64,000 bases of DNA from Clostridium_AD sp964467165 (lineage in GTDB: Bacteria > Bacillota > Clostridia > Clostridiales > Clostridiaceae). A model generated the notes under the pieces. That model had not been told where the DNA came from, did no database searches, and was given only the letters and a program-made list of their open reading frames with translations. A program made the translations under genes and the position numbers. Positions 16,465 to 24,986 of this stretch are shown one piece after another (position 1 is the first letter of the stretch; every line of letters begins with the position of its first letter). The DNA is taken from the NCBI GenBank assembly GCA_964467165.1, contig CAYXOL010000003.1:90544-154543 (forward strand), written 5' to 3'.

Positions 16465-18405
16465 TAACGTTCTATATTGTTTAATTATTTTAATATTTTT
16501 CTTTATTAAATTAATTATACCTTCATTTCCACTTTTTACAGCTTCATCATCGTTATCAAGATCTTCTATTTTAATAACTGCCCTTTTACCACCTGCTTCT
16601 ACTATCACTTCTCCCGTTGCACCTTTACCAGTAACTTTTAACAATCCATTTTCATCGATTTGCATATCACTACCTGTAACAGTCCAATATACTGATTTAT
16701 TATCAATAATAACATTTTCTCCGTTTTCATTACTGGCTTTTAATGAAAATTGATGAGTGTCACCTTGCTTTAATGAAATCGGATTTTTATCCGTTAAACT
16801 TAATGAAGCTAGGGAATCTAGTACAGTAACCGTTGCACTTGCAACAGTTCCATCTAAAGAGGCTTCTACTGTTCCAATTGTTGCTATATCACTGGCTATA
16901 AACTCACCTTTAGAGTTAACTTGTCCAACTTCTCCCTGAGTAGACCAGTTAACATTTTTATCTGAAAAATTAATAGGATGCAAATTAGTGTCAACGCCTT
17001 TTATACTGAATTTATAAGATGATTTTTTATATATAAGTATATTTTCTTTTATAATAATATCACCTATTATATTTGTTATAGGTGCTTTATTTGTAAACAG
17101 AATAGTATTAGTTACAGCTCTTTCTGAACCATCAGAAGGTACATTCACTATAGTATTATCATTTTCAGCATATCGCTGTACATTCATTTGGGCTGAACCA
17201 CCACCATCAAAATTCAACGCAGTTACTGCACCTAATTCCACCATAAAATTAGCCATCTCTGGCAAAGTAGCTCCATCACTAAACTCAGCTGAAGCTAGTC
17301 CTCCTCCAACAGTTAATGCAACAACCGTATTATCAGAAGTTATTCCAATGGCTGTTCTAGCTTTTCTAGAGGTTGCAAGCGATTTGTCAACACCAGCACT
17401 TACCATGGCTTCCGCCGATAATGCTTTCCCATTTTTAACCAGATAATTATATCCACCCACTGCACTCGCAATATCTTTTTTGTTAAATCCTAGGTCAAAA
17501 CTCACCTTGTCTCCTACTTTTAGATTTCCTTTTACCCAAGTAGCTTTTGTACCATTTGATGCAATAACTATGCCATCCTCAGGAATAGTCACTTCTTTGC
17601 TACCAACACCCATGCTCTCAATTACTCCTGTAAACTGCTTGTCTAATAAAACAGGTCCATCTACTGCTCTAATTACTGTCAATACCTCACTTGGTGCATA
17701 AACTGACTGTTTTATTTTTCGATCTTGACTATAATCTGGTGTGAGTAACATTAAACTGTTTTTCACGCTGTACTTATTCACTTCAAATTCACCATATCTA
17801 TTAACACTATCTATAAGTAAACTTCCCTGCTCTACATTTGTATTAGAATCATTTATAAGCTTACCACTAAAACTTAAATTTTCTATAAAACTCTTTCCAC
17901 TTTTATCTATTCCAAATATTGGATACCTGCTTTGATCTGACTTACAAGTATATCCTACCAAAAGTTTACCATCTATAATTTGAGGCCCTACACTTGCGCC
18001 TATAACCATATTGAAGAAATCACCATTGACTCCCCCTACTACGCTGTTATTTTTAGATATTTCTTGCCCAATTTGTTTTGATACAGAATCTTTTGCAAGC
18101 ACTACGTCTTTTGCTTTAGCAAATATAAGGCCCGCATCGCTATTGTTCAAATCTGCCTTGATAATATTTAGAGTCTGCTTTAGCTGTATGCTACTTCCAC
18201 CTGTATTGTAATAATTTCTTTTTTGCTCTATGTATTGTACTCCATTGGCAATTTTTTCATTTACAATAACAAAATCTTCTTTATCTGTTGTTGCATAAAC
18301 CTTTACAATTGAAACATTCAAAATACTAAAAGCCAAAACACTTGTCATCAAAATAGAAATCAATTTTCTTTTCTTTTTATCATCTTTACATCTTATAAAT
18401 TTCAA
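16459..18405 (-). CDS. Secreted phosphodiester glycosidase (NAGPA domain) with C-terminal Ig-like domains
   Basis: 648 residues. A basic N-terminus and a hydrophobic segment ending KVYATTD (about 38-40) form a signal peptide. The NAGPA domain (about 60-430) has the hallmark 'NFDGGGSAQM' and 'GGVNGDFFN'. The C-terminal half contains two Big-2/Ig-like repeats ('VNWSTQGEVGQVNSKGEF' and 'VYWTVTGSDMQIDENGLL'). Family members cleave alpha-GlcNAc or related sugars from phosphodiesters. In Gram-positive bacteria the likely targets are wall or exopolysaccharide polymers, which is an inference. Two more NAGPA proteins lie at 23.9-26.8 kb. The minus-strand stop at 16461-16459 sits in a GGTTAACAACTA repeat remnant. 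Confidence 0.88.
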   Translation of the reverse strand: MKFIRCKDDKKKRKLISILMTSVLAFSILNVSIVKVYATTDKEDFVIVNEKIANGVQYIEQKRNYYNTGGSSIQLKQTLNIIKADLNNSDAGLIFAKAKDVVLAKDSVSKQIGQEISKNNSVVGGVNGDFFNMVIGASVGPQIIDGKLLVGYTCKSDQSRYPIFGIDKSGKSFIENLSFSGKLINDSNTNVEQGSLLIDSVNRYGEFEVNKYSVKNSLMLLTPDYSQDRKIKQSVYAPSEVLTVIRAVDGPVLLDKQFTGVIESMGVGSKEVTIPEDGIVIASNGTKATWVKGNLKVGDKVSFDLGFNKKDIASAVGGYNYLVKNGKALSAEAMVSAGVDKSLATSRKARTAIGITSDNTVVALTVGGGLASAEFSDGATLPEMANFMVELGAVTALNFDGGGSAQMNVQRYAENDNTIVNVPSDGSERAVTNTILFTNKAPITNIIGDIIIKENILIYKKSSYKFSIKGVDTNLHPINFSDKNVNWSTQGEVGQVNSKGEFIASDIATIGTVEASLDGTVASATVTVLDSLASLSLTDKNPISLKQGDTHQFSLKASNENGENVIIDNKSVYWTVTGSDMQIDENGLLKVTGKGATGEVIVEAGGKRAVIKIEDLDNDDEAVKSGNEGIINLIKKNIKIIKQYRTLK

Positions 18406-18461
18406 AATTCACGCCCCCTTATTTTCCATAACTTATTTTAACACTATTTTACAAAAAAATG

Positions 18462-18504
18462 TAGTAACCTTTTAGGAAATAAAATCCCACTAAAAAAGTT
18501 ACTA
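18462..18504 (-). terminator. Terminator of gamma-carbonic anhydrase gene
   Basis: TAGTAAC...GTTACTA arms with a partly paired TTTTTAG/CTAAAA region. On the minus strand it is followed by ACATTTTTTT. It lies between the gamma-CA stop and the NAGPA start. Confidence 0.65.
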
Positions 18505-18517
18505 TATTTAACCACAT

Positions 18518-19024
18518 TTATTTTATACTATATTTCTTTGAAAGTTCTACATAATGCTCTGCGGATTTTTTCAAACCTTCTTTTTCTTCAATAGTGAGCT
18601 CTCGAATTACTTTTGCAGGCACCCCCAAACAAAGGACACCAGAGGGTATTTTCTTCCCCTGAGTAACTAAACTGCCAGCCCCTATTATAGTATATTCTCC
18701 TATTTCGGCTCCATCTAATATGGTGCTTCCCATCCCAATTAAAGTATTACTTGAAATTTTACACCCATGTATTATAGCATTATGTCCGATAGTTACATAA
18801 TCTCCTATGTGTACTGGAAAATCCGTATCAGTATGCACCGTGCAATTATCTTGAACATTTGAGTAAGAACCTATAGATATACTGTCCATATCACCTCTTA
18901 AAACAGCCCCAAACCAAATATTACTTAGCTTTCCTATAAATACATTCCCTATAACGTTTGCACTAATAGCGATAAATGATTGTTTATGTATATTAGGTAT
19001 TTGTCCTTCATATTGATGTAACAT
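18518..19024 (-). CDS. Gamma-carbonic anhydrase-like hexapeptide-repeat protein
   Basis: 168 residues, a left-handed beta-helix of [LIV]GxxxxI repeats. 'NVQDNCTVHTD' and 'IGHNAIIHG' hold the histidines expected to bind metal between subunits of the trimer. It closes with 'GVPAKVIRELT'. It belongs to the YrbA/PaaY gamma-carbonic anhydrase-like family. Many members hydrate CO2, but some have no measured activity, so the enzymatic role is likely rather than shown. It is monocistronic, with an SD (AGAGGTGA) upstream. Confidence 0.85.
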   Translation of the reverse strand: MLHQYEGQIPNIHKQSFIAISANVIGNVFIGKLSNIWFGAVLRGDMDSISIGSYSNVQDNCTVHTDTDFPVHIGDYVTIGHNAIIHGCKISSNTLIGMGSTILDGAEIGEYTIIGAGSLVTQGKKIPSGVLCLGVPAKVIRELTIEEKEGLKKSAEHYVELSKKYSIK

Positions 19025-19192
19025 AAGTATTTAATCACCTCTTATAAAATAATAATTACATTTCTATTATACTTCATATTATATAAATTTAATTATTATT
19101 TGTCATATTATTTGTTAATGCTTATGTTGATTTATATAGTTTTTTATTATACAATTGCATTTGATTTATATATTATCCTAATAACAATACCA

Positions 19193-19266
19193 TTGATTTT
19201 TATGTTTTTTTAATATATAATACCATATGTAGTGATAGCCTGCTTTGCGTCTACTATATATAGTAG
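19193..19266 (+). promoter_or_regulatory. nrdJ promoter with two NrdR-box-like operators
   Basis: Promoter: TTGATT (19193-19198), 17-bp spacer, TATAAT (19216-19221). Box 1 (19220-19235) and box 2 (19251-19266, a perfect 16-bp palindrome CTACTATATATAGTAG) each match 12 of 16 positions of the NrdR consensus acaCTATATATAGTgt as I recall it. They are 31 bp apart, about three helical turns, as in known NrdR sites. Box 1 overlaps the -10. The remaining gap upstream (19025-19190) shows nothing else. Confidence 0.7.
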
Positions 19267-19474
19267 GCCACGCTGACTTCACCCATAATATAGATTTAGT
19301 AACATTTTGCAAGTTTAAAGTCTGCTATCTTCTATAAGTGAAAGTTGCATCATCACAGATAAAAATTTAACCAATTAAAAGTTCTTCTAGCTTAGTTGTA
19401 TGTTAGATGAAGAAAAGGATTTTTCACAATCAAGACTTGATTTTTAGATATAAGTAAAATAATAGGGGGTGAAC

Positions 19475-19497
19475 ATACTAGCTTTTTTAGCTAGTAT
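19475..19497 (+). promoter_or_regulatory. Hairpin between Shine-Dalgarno and AUG of nrdJ
   Basis: 9-bp perfect stem ATACTAGCT/AGCTAGTAT with a T5 loop lies between the only good SD (GGGGGTGA, 19464-19471) and the ATG at 19503. Linear spacing is over 30 nt. With the hairpin folded it becomes about 8-9 nt. There is no in-frame start between the SD and 19503 because a TAG at 19488 closes the frame. Confidence 0.6.
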
Positions 19498-19502
19498 TAA
19501 TT

Positions 19503-22500
19503 ATGGCAGAAATAAAGAATTTAATTAAAAGATTTTATACAGGTGCATTAGAAAAAGATAAAAATATTACGGTTTTTGATTTGTTTCAGTGGAAAAAGGT
19601 AGATGTTTTTTTAAAGGACCATAAAACAGGCAAGGTACTTTTAGATATGAAAGGCTTAGAATTTCCAAAGCATTATACGCAAAATTCTTGTGATATTATT
19701 GCTTCAAAATATTTCAGAAAATCCGGCATTCCAAACAAACAAGGCTATGAGAATAGTATGAAAATGGTAGCTCATAGGCTTGTTAACTTTTGGTGTGAGT
19801 CCTTAATTTCGGAGACAATTATTAAAACGCAGGAGGAAAAAAGCATTATTTATGATGAATTAGTATATACATTTTTAAATCAAATGTTTGCTCCAAATTC
19901 CCCTCAATGGTTTAATACTGGACTTAACTTATCTTATGGTATAAAAGGCGGAACCTTGGATAATTTTTATTATAATGAAAGTGAGAAAAAGATTGTTAAA
20001 AGCGAGGATGCTTATACTAGAACTCAAGCCTCAGCTTGTTTCATTCTTTCAATTGAAGATAAATTACTTGGCAAACACTCAATATCTGAGCAGTATGTAA
20101 CAGAAACTAAATTATTCAAAGGCGGTTCTGGTACCGGAACTAACTTCTCTAGTATAAGAGGTAAGGGTGAAAAATTATCTAGTGGCGGAGTTTCTTCAGG
20201 CCTAATGAGTTTTTTAAAAGGCCTTGATAGAAATGCAGGGGCCATAAAATCTGGTGGAACTACAAGACGTGCTGCTAAAATGCTATGTCTTGATATTGAC
20301 CATCCAGAAATAATGGAATTTATGACTTGGAAAGCAAAAGAAGAAGATAAGGTTCGCGCTCTTACTAAAATGGGTTATGATGGTAGCTTCGAAGGAGAAT
20401 CTTACGAAACCGTTTCTGGTCAAAATGGAAATAACTCTATAAGATTCTCAGATGAATTTATGATGAAGGTAGATGGTCTTTCAAAAGATTCAAATCAAAC
20501 TATTACTCTTAAAGGAAGATCTGACAGCTCAATTAATAAGGATATAAATGTTAAGCAGTTATGGGATACCTTTAATAAATCTGCTTGGCTATGTGCAGAT
20601 CCTGCTCCTCAGTTTGATGATACTTTTAATGCATGGCACACTTGCCCAGCTGGAGAAGATGGACAATTTAATGCAAAGCATAATAGAATTAATTCAACTA
20701 ATCCTTGTGGAGAATATGCCTTTTTAGATGATACTTCATGCAATTTGGCCTCTATTAATATTTATAAATTTTATGACACTAAAACCAAAAAACTAGATAT
20801 AGAAGGCTATGTTCATTTAATAGGACTTACTCAATTAGTTCTTGAAGCTTCTATACATTGGGGTCAATTCCCTACTGAAGATATAGCAAGAAAAACCTAC
20901 TTATTTAGAAGCACAGGACTTGGCATTGCAAATTTAGCTTCACTACTTATGGTAATGGGTTATGCCTATGACTCAGAAGATGCTAGAAATTTAGCTTCTT
21001 CCTTAACAGGAATAATGACAGCTCAGTCTTATTACGTATCATCGCTTATAGCAAAAGAGCTAGCTCCATTTGAAAAATACGAAATTAACAAAACATATAT
21101 GCAAGTAGTTATAAGAAATCATGCTAGAGCAGCGGGTGCATTAAACACTAAATTTGAAAATTTAAATTATGAACCTATAAAAGTTAACCACTCTCTTTTA
21201 AGTAACAATTCTCTAGGCTATGTAAGTGAAACCTTAAAAAGTTGCTTCACAAAAGCATTAACTAGTGGTGAGAAATACGGTTTTAGAAATGCTCAAGTTA
21301 CAGTTATAGCTCCCACAGGTACTATATCCTTTGCCATGGATTGTGGTGCAACCTCTATAGAACCATATTTTAGCCATTTTATTTATAAAAAATTATCTGG
21401 TGGCGGTTATATGACCATGGTTAATCCAGTAATTAAAGATTCCTTAACTAACCTTGGATACTCTCAAATCCAAACAAATGATATTCTAGATTATATTTTA
21501 AGAAAAGAAAAAGTTAATGAAAACGGCTTTGAATACGAAAAAATCATTGATGGTAAAATCGAGGGCGCTCCACATTTAAAACCTGAACACTTGGCTATTT
21601 TTGATACTGCAAACAAATGTGGTAGTGGAAAAAGATACATTCCATTTATGGGACACGTCCTTATGATGGCAGCAATAACTCCAATGATATCTGGCTCTAT
21701 ATCAAAAACTGTAAATTTACCTAAAAATGCAACCATAGAAGACTTTAAAGAGGTCATCCTTAATTCTTGGAAATTAGGAGTAAAAGGTATATCCTTATAT
21801 AGAGATGGTTCAAAGGCAAGTCAGCCTTTAAATACTACCTTATCTCAAGATAAGGAACTGTCACTTGAGGACTTATCCTATGCGGATCTTTTAAAGAAAG
21901 CAAAAGCTCAGCAAGAAATCTCCAATCACTCTACACGCGAAAAACCAATTGGAATCCGTTATGGTACTACTCATCCCGCTCAAATTGATGATGTAAAGGT
22001 CTATACTACGGTAAATAGACGTTCAGACGGAGAAATTTCTGAAATATATATAACAACTGATAGAGAAGGCACTATTATTACAGGGCTACTCAATTCTCTT
22101 TCAAAATCAATTTCAGTAATGCTTCAATATCATGTACCTGCAGAAGATATTTCTAAAATGCTTCGAGGACAAAAATTTGAACCTTATGGTTTTGTACAAA
22201 AACATCCTTATATTAAATCCGTTTCTTCTATATCTGATTTAATTAGCAAGATAATTGATATAGAACTGGGTGACTATACAAGATGTCAAATTAAACCTGA
22301 AAGCTATGACAACACTAATATTCCTAAAAATCCACTAATACCAGATGAAAATGAAATTTCAGCTAGCCTAGTAGAAACTGAGAATGTATCCTCCTTTGAA
22401 AGTACAGAAAAACCTAAAGGTGAAAGATTATACTCTGAAACCTGCTCTCATTGTTCAAGTACTAAACTTGTTAAAAGCGGTACTTGCAAGGTTTGTCTAG

Positions 22501-22529
22501 ATTGTGGAACAACTACGGGTTGCAGCTAA
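19503..22529 (+). CDS. nrdJ: Adenosylcobalamin-dependent (class II) ribonucleoside-diphosphate reductase
   Basis: 1008 residues. Class II features: the 'ASACFILSIED' cysteine, the active-site 'NPCGEYAFLDDTSC' loop (about 400-413), and 'APTGTISFAMDCGATSIEPYF' (about 602-622). A TSCPD domain (about 820-920, 'VYTTVNRRSDGEISEIYIT') and a C-terminal CxxC...CxxC zinc-ribbon-like tail (about 980-1005) that probably re-reduces the active site follow. It converts ribonucleotides to deoxyribonucleotides with adenosylcobalamin and needs no oxygen, apt for an anaerobe. Length fits the family with no intein insertion. Paired NrdR boxes suggest repression when dATP is high. Confidence 0.95.
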   Translation: MAEIKNLIKRFYTGALEKDKNITVFDLFQWKKVDVFLKDHKTGKVLLDMKGLEFPKHYTQNSCDIIASKYFRKSGIPNKQGYENSMKMVAHRLVNFWCESLISETIIKTQEEKSIIYDELVYTFLNQMFAPNSPQWFNTGLNLSYGIKGGTLDNFYYNESEKKIVKSEDAYTRTQASACFILSIEDKLLGKHSISEQYVTETKLFKGGSGTGTNFSSIRGKGEKLSSGGVSSGLMSFLKGLDRNAGAIKSGGTTRRAAKMLCLDIDHPEIMEFMTWKAKEEDKVRALTKMGYDGSFEGESYETVSGQNGNNSIRFSDEFMMKVDGLSKDSNQTITLKGRSDSSINKDINVKQLWDTFNKSAWLCADPAPQFDDTFNAWHTCPAGEDGQFNAKHNRINSTNPCGEYAFLDDTSCNLASINIYKFYDTKTKKLDIEGYVHLIGLTQLVLEASIHWGQFPTEDIARKTYLFRSTGLGIANLASLLMVMGYAYDSEDARNLASSLTGIMTAQSYYVSSLIAKELAPFEKYEINKTYMQVVIRNHARAAGALNTKFENLNYEPIKVNHSLLSNNSLGYVSETLKSCFTKALTSGEKYGFRNAQVTVIAPTGTISFAMDCGATSIEPYFSHFIYKKLSGGGYMTMVNPVIKDSLTNLGYSQIQTNDILDYILRKEKVNENGFEYEKIIDGKIEGAPHLKPEHLAIFDTANKCGSGKRYIPFMGHVLMMAAITPMISGSISKTVNLPKNATIEDFKEVILNSWKLGVKGISLYRDGSKASQPLNTTLSQDKELSLEDLSYADLLKKAKAQQEISNHSTREKPIGIRYGTTHPAQIDDVKVYTTVNRRSDGEISEIYITTDREGTIITGLLNSLSKSISVMLQYHVPAEDISKMLRGQKFEPYGFVQKHPYIKSVSSISDLISKIIDIELGDYTRCQIKPESYDNTNIPKNPLIPDENEISASLVETENVSSFESTEKPKGERLYSETCSHCSSTKLVKSGTCKVCLDCGTTTGCS

Positions 22530-22541
22530 CCCTTACTAAAG

Positions 22542-22560
22542 TGCTACTACAATTAGTAGC
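22542..22560 (+). repeat. Small hairpin downstream of nrdJ
   Basis: GCTACTA-CAAT-TAGTAGC, a 7-bp stem without a U-tail, just after the nrdJ stop. It may stabilise the 3' end. Confidence 0.4.
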
Positions 22561-22626
22561 GTACAACTATGAGGTATACTGAAAACATTCATAAACATTG
22601 AAACTAGGTCTCCTAATAAATGTTAT

Positions 22627-22675
22627 AAATACGAAAAACCACCTGTACTGTTAGTATAGGTGGTTTTTCGTATTT
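22627..22675. terminator. Bidirectional terminator after nrdJ
   Basis: AAATACGAAAAACCACCT pairs with AGGTGGTTTTTCGTATTT through a short loop (CTGTTAG region). It ends nrdJ and may also end the minus-strand operon whose last gene stops at 22815. Confidence 0.85.
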
Positions 22676-22814
22676 CTAGTTTTTACTGTACATATGTAAG
22701 AATCATACTGTAATTTCCGTATACCTTGAAAATTTTTTAGACTTTTTATAACCTTTAATAAATTAGCCATATAAAAGCTAAAATATAAAAACTGATATAG
22801 TGTAGATTCCCTGA

Positions 22815-23843
22815 TTACTTAAAAGGAACAAAAGATATTTTGTTATTTACAAGAGATGCTATTCCCTTATTGTATAATTGGATTAATTCACCTTGATAGC
22901 TAGTTTGACTTCCAGAATTTATATCTTTAATAGCACCCTTTAGTGAATCATTTTCATAGATTTTACCAACGGGTGATACAAATAAATTTTCTTTCACGCA
23001 AGCTGTTTGTAATTCTATGGTCTTCCATTCACTAGTATCCTGTGATATCATACCATAATAAACTTTACTTATTAAATTATCTTTTAACTCTACAAGATAT
23101 ATATTATCATCATCATCAGTACCAATTAAGCTAAGTTTATCAACCTCTCCCACACTTACAGCATTGCTTTTACCAGTAACATATGTTTTGTTATAAACTG
23201 ATCCTTCATAGAACAATTTATCTTCATGGCGAATCAATAACATATTGCCCACCAGTTTAGGTATTGTATGGATTTTTGACATATCTGGATTTCTATCGAT
23301 TCTATAAATGCTGCTTTTATTAGCATTGTTTGATACCTTAACGTAAGTAAGTCCTGTTAAGGGCGCTGTTTGGACATCTTCAACTTTAGGGTTAATGACA
23401 TCACACTCAAATTTTATATTTTTTGCTTTTTCATCTTTTACTGCATCGTAAGAATATAATATTAAGTTACTAGATTCTTCATCACTTTCTTTTTCTACTA
23501 AAATCATTCTATTTCTACCTGGAACCCATGAAACAAAAGAAATATTACATCCATCCTCCGGCTTTATGTTTTTAGTTTTCCCAGTGGATTGATTAACAAT
23601 CATGAATTTTTCATCCTGGTAATAAGATATATATTTAGCATCATAAGATACTAATATATTTTCTGCATTTGTTGGTACGGTAATATCAACATTTTTAGTT
23701 TCAGTACTTAGCTCTTTCACAACTTTTTTGGAAACTACCTTTGAATCGGTAGCTAAAAAATAATGATCAATGTAAAACAGCCCTAAACATTGTAGTGATA
23801 AAGATACTACTATCCATATGCTTATTCTTTTCGTTAAACTCAT
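22815..23843 (-). CDS. Membrane-anchored extracytoplasmic protein of unknown function, last gene of the Bla-like operon
   Basis: 342 residues. One N-terminal membrane helix (about 8-30) is preceded by KR, so the rest is outside the cell. The body reads as short beta strands with repeated 'YDAKYISYYQDEKFMIVN', 'FVSWVPGRNRMILVEK' and 'LSLIGTDDDDNIYLVEL' segments, suggestive of a beta-propeller, but I recognise no family. It starts 45 nt after the NAGPA gene stop. A functional link to the phosphodiester glycosidases is inferred from the operon. Confidence 0.7.
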   Translation of the reverse strand: MSLTKRISIWIVVSLSLQCLGLFYIDHYFLATDSKVVSKKVVKELSTETKNVDITVPTNAENILVSYDAKYISYYQDEKFMIVNQSTGKTKNIKPEDGCNISFVSWVPGRNRMILVEKESDEESSNLILYSYDAVKDEKAKNIKFECDVINPKVEDVQTAPLTGLTYVKVSNNANKSSIYRIDRNPDMSKIHTIPKLVGNMLLIRHEDKLFYEGSVYNKTYVTGKSNAVSVGEVDKLSLIGTDDDDNIYLVELKDNLISKVYYGMISQDTSEWKTIELQTACVKENLFVSPVGKIYENDSLKGAIKDINSGSQTSYQGELIQLYNKGIASLVNNKISFVPFK

Positions 23844-23888
23844 ATTTTTTTCTCCTTTAACTTCAAATATTCCATAATATATTTCAGA

Positions 23889-24887
23889 CTATTTTCTACT
23901 CTCTATATACATAATTGAAGGTACAGACCTTTCTCCCAAACTATCTGATGGACTGTTTATAACTTCTTCATCATAAAATAATGTAGAAGAAGAACCTCCA
24001 TCTAAATTAGTAGCATTAACAGCTCCATAATCATATAATACATCCTGCACTTCTTTTAACGTAGCTCCTAAACTTCCCAGCTTCCTACCGTCAATTACTA
24101 AAAATATTATGGCTCCATCTTTTCTTTGCGCTACACATGTTCTAGGTGCAATGCCCCAACCACCATCACCTTTAGTTATTGTTTTTTTTCCATTAACTAT
24201 AAGAGCTGGTCCAAAAGATATTGCCTCAGTTACTCCATTCGTTTTCATCTCAGAAAGACTATGAGGACCAACTAATAATTTCCCTGATTTAGTCATTGCT
24301 ACAACATCTGTTTTTTTATCTACATCCGTTATATCATTAGCAACAATTTTTCCATTTGCCATTATAATTCCAACTGGATTCGCTCCTGTACCTATCCATT
24401 TCGTTCCATTATCTATATCTTTAAATCCACCACCATTGATTGCCGCAATTGCATTATTATCCATTGCAATATCACTAGTTAGTTGCCCTTCCTTATAAAG
24501 TAAACTAGTGTAACCTACTTTTAACCTAGTTGGGTCATTAATTATTAATATGTAACCTTTAAATTTATTTCCTTTTACATCATATCTCTCTATAGTATCA
24601 TCATCTTTATTTTCTACTTTTACACCGTCTAAGTTAGTTTGCACTAATGCATCCACTGTTTGCGTGCTCATAATTTTTGCTATTGCCCCTTTAGATAAAA
24701 ATGTCGTTGCAAGCCATTGTAGTGAATACGTAGTCATTGCCGCACCTACCACTGTAGTCTTCACATTTTTAAAAGGGCCATAATAAATCATAAATGGGCC
24801 AGTAATTGCAGTAAAAACAGTTTCAAAAACTACAAAGATTATAACAAGTTTTATTTTAATTTTTTGTTTCCTTTTATTTTTTCTCAT
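23889..24887 (-). CDS. Membrane-anchored phosphodiester glycosidase (NAGPA domain)
   Basis: 332 residues from ATG 24887, chosen because GGAGGG lies 6-8 nt upstream; a longer reading to 24914 lacks an SD. A basic N-terminus and hydrophobic helix (about 12-40) form a signal anchor. The NAGPA domain (about 120-332) has 'AAINGGGFKD', 'GGWGIAPRTCVAQR' and the signature 'NLDGGSSSTLFYD'. It is very similar to the sensor domain of the receptor encoded just upstream (for example 'ALIVNGKKTITKGDGGWGIAPR' against 'ALIVNGKPTITKGEGGWGIAPR'). It is probably the effector whose expression the BlaI/BlaR-like pair controls. The substrate is unknown, perhaps a wall sugar phosphodiester. Confidence 0.85.
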   Translation of the reverse strand: MRKNKRKQKIKIKLVIIFVVFETVFTAITGPFMIYYGPFKNVKTTVVGAAMTTYSLQWLATTFLSKGAIAKIMSTQTVDALVQTNLDGVKVENKDDDTIERYDVKGNKFKGYILIINDPTRLKVGYTSLLYKEGQLTSDIAMDNNAIAAINGGGFKDIDNGTKWIGTGANPVGIIMANGKIVANDITDVDKKTDVVAMTKSGKLLVGPHSLSEMKTNGVTEAISFGPALIVNGKKTITKGDGGWGIAPRTCVAQRKDGAIIFLVIDGRKLGSLGATLKEVQDVLYDYGAVNATNLDGGSSSTLFYDEEVINSPSDSLGERSVPSIMYIESRK

Positions 24888-24986
24888 ATTTACCCTCCTT
24901 TTAGTTTTTTTCAAAAACAGAGGTGTTCTAAGGCGAACCCCTGTTAATTAATTTGCATCAAAGAAATATATGAAAATGTTTCTATT

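Noticed and set aside
19228..19502. Cobalamin riboswitch before nrdJ
   Set aside because: A B12 riboswitch would suit a class II reductase, but no GCCACTG-type B12 box is visible in the 275-nt leader. The NrdR boxes explain regulation better.
19503..22529. Intein or fusion in NrdJ because of its 1008-aa length
   Set aside because: The extra length is accounted for by TSCPD and zinc-tail domains. No Cys/Ser...HN intein borders were seen.
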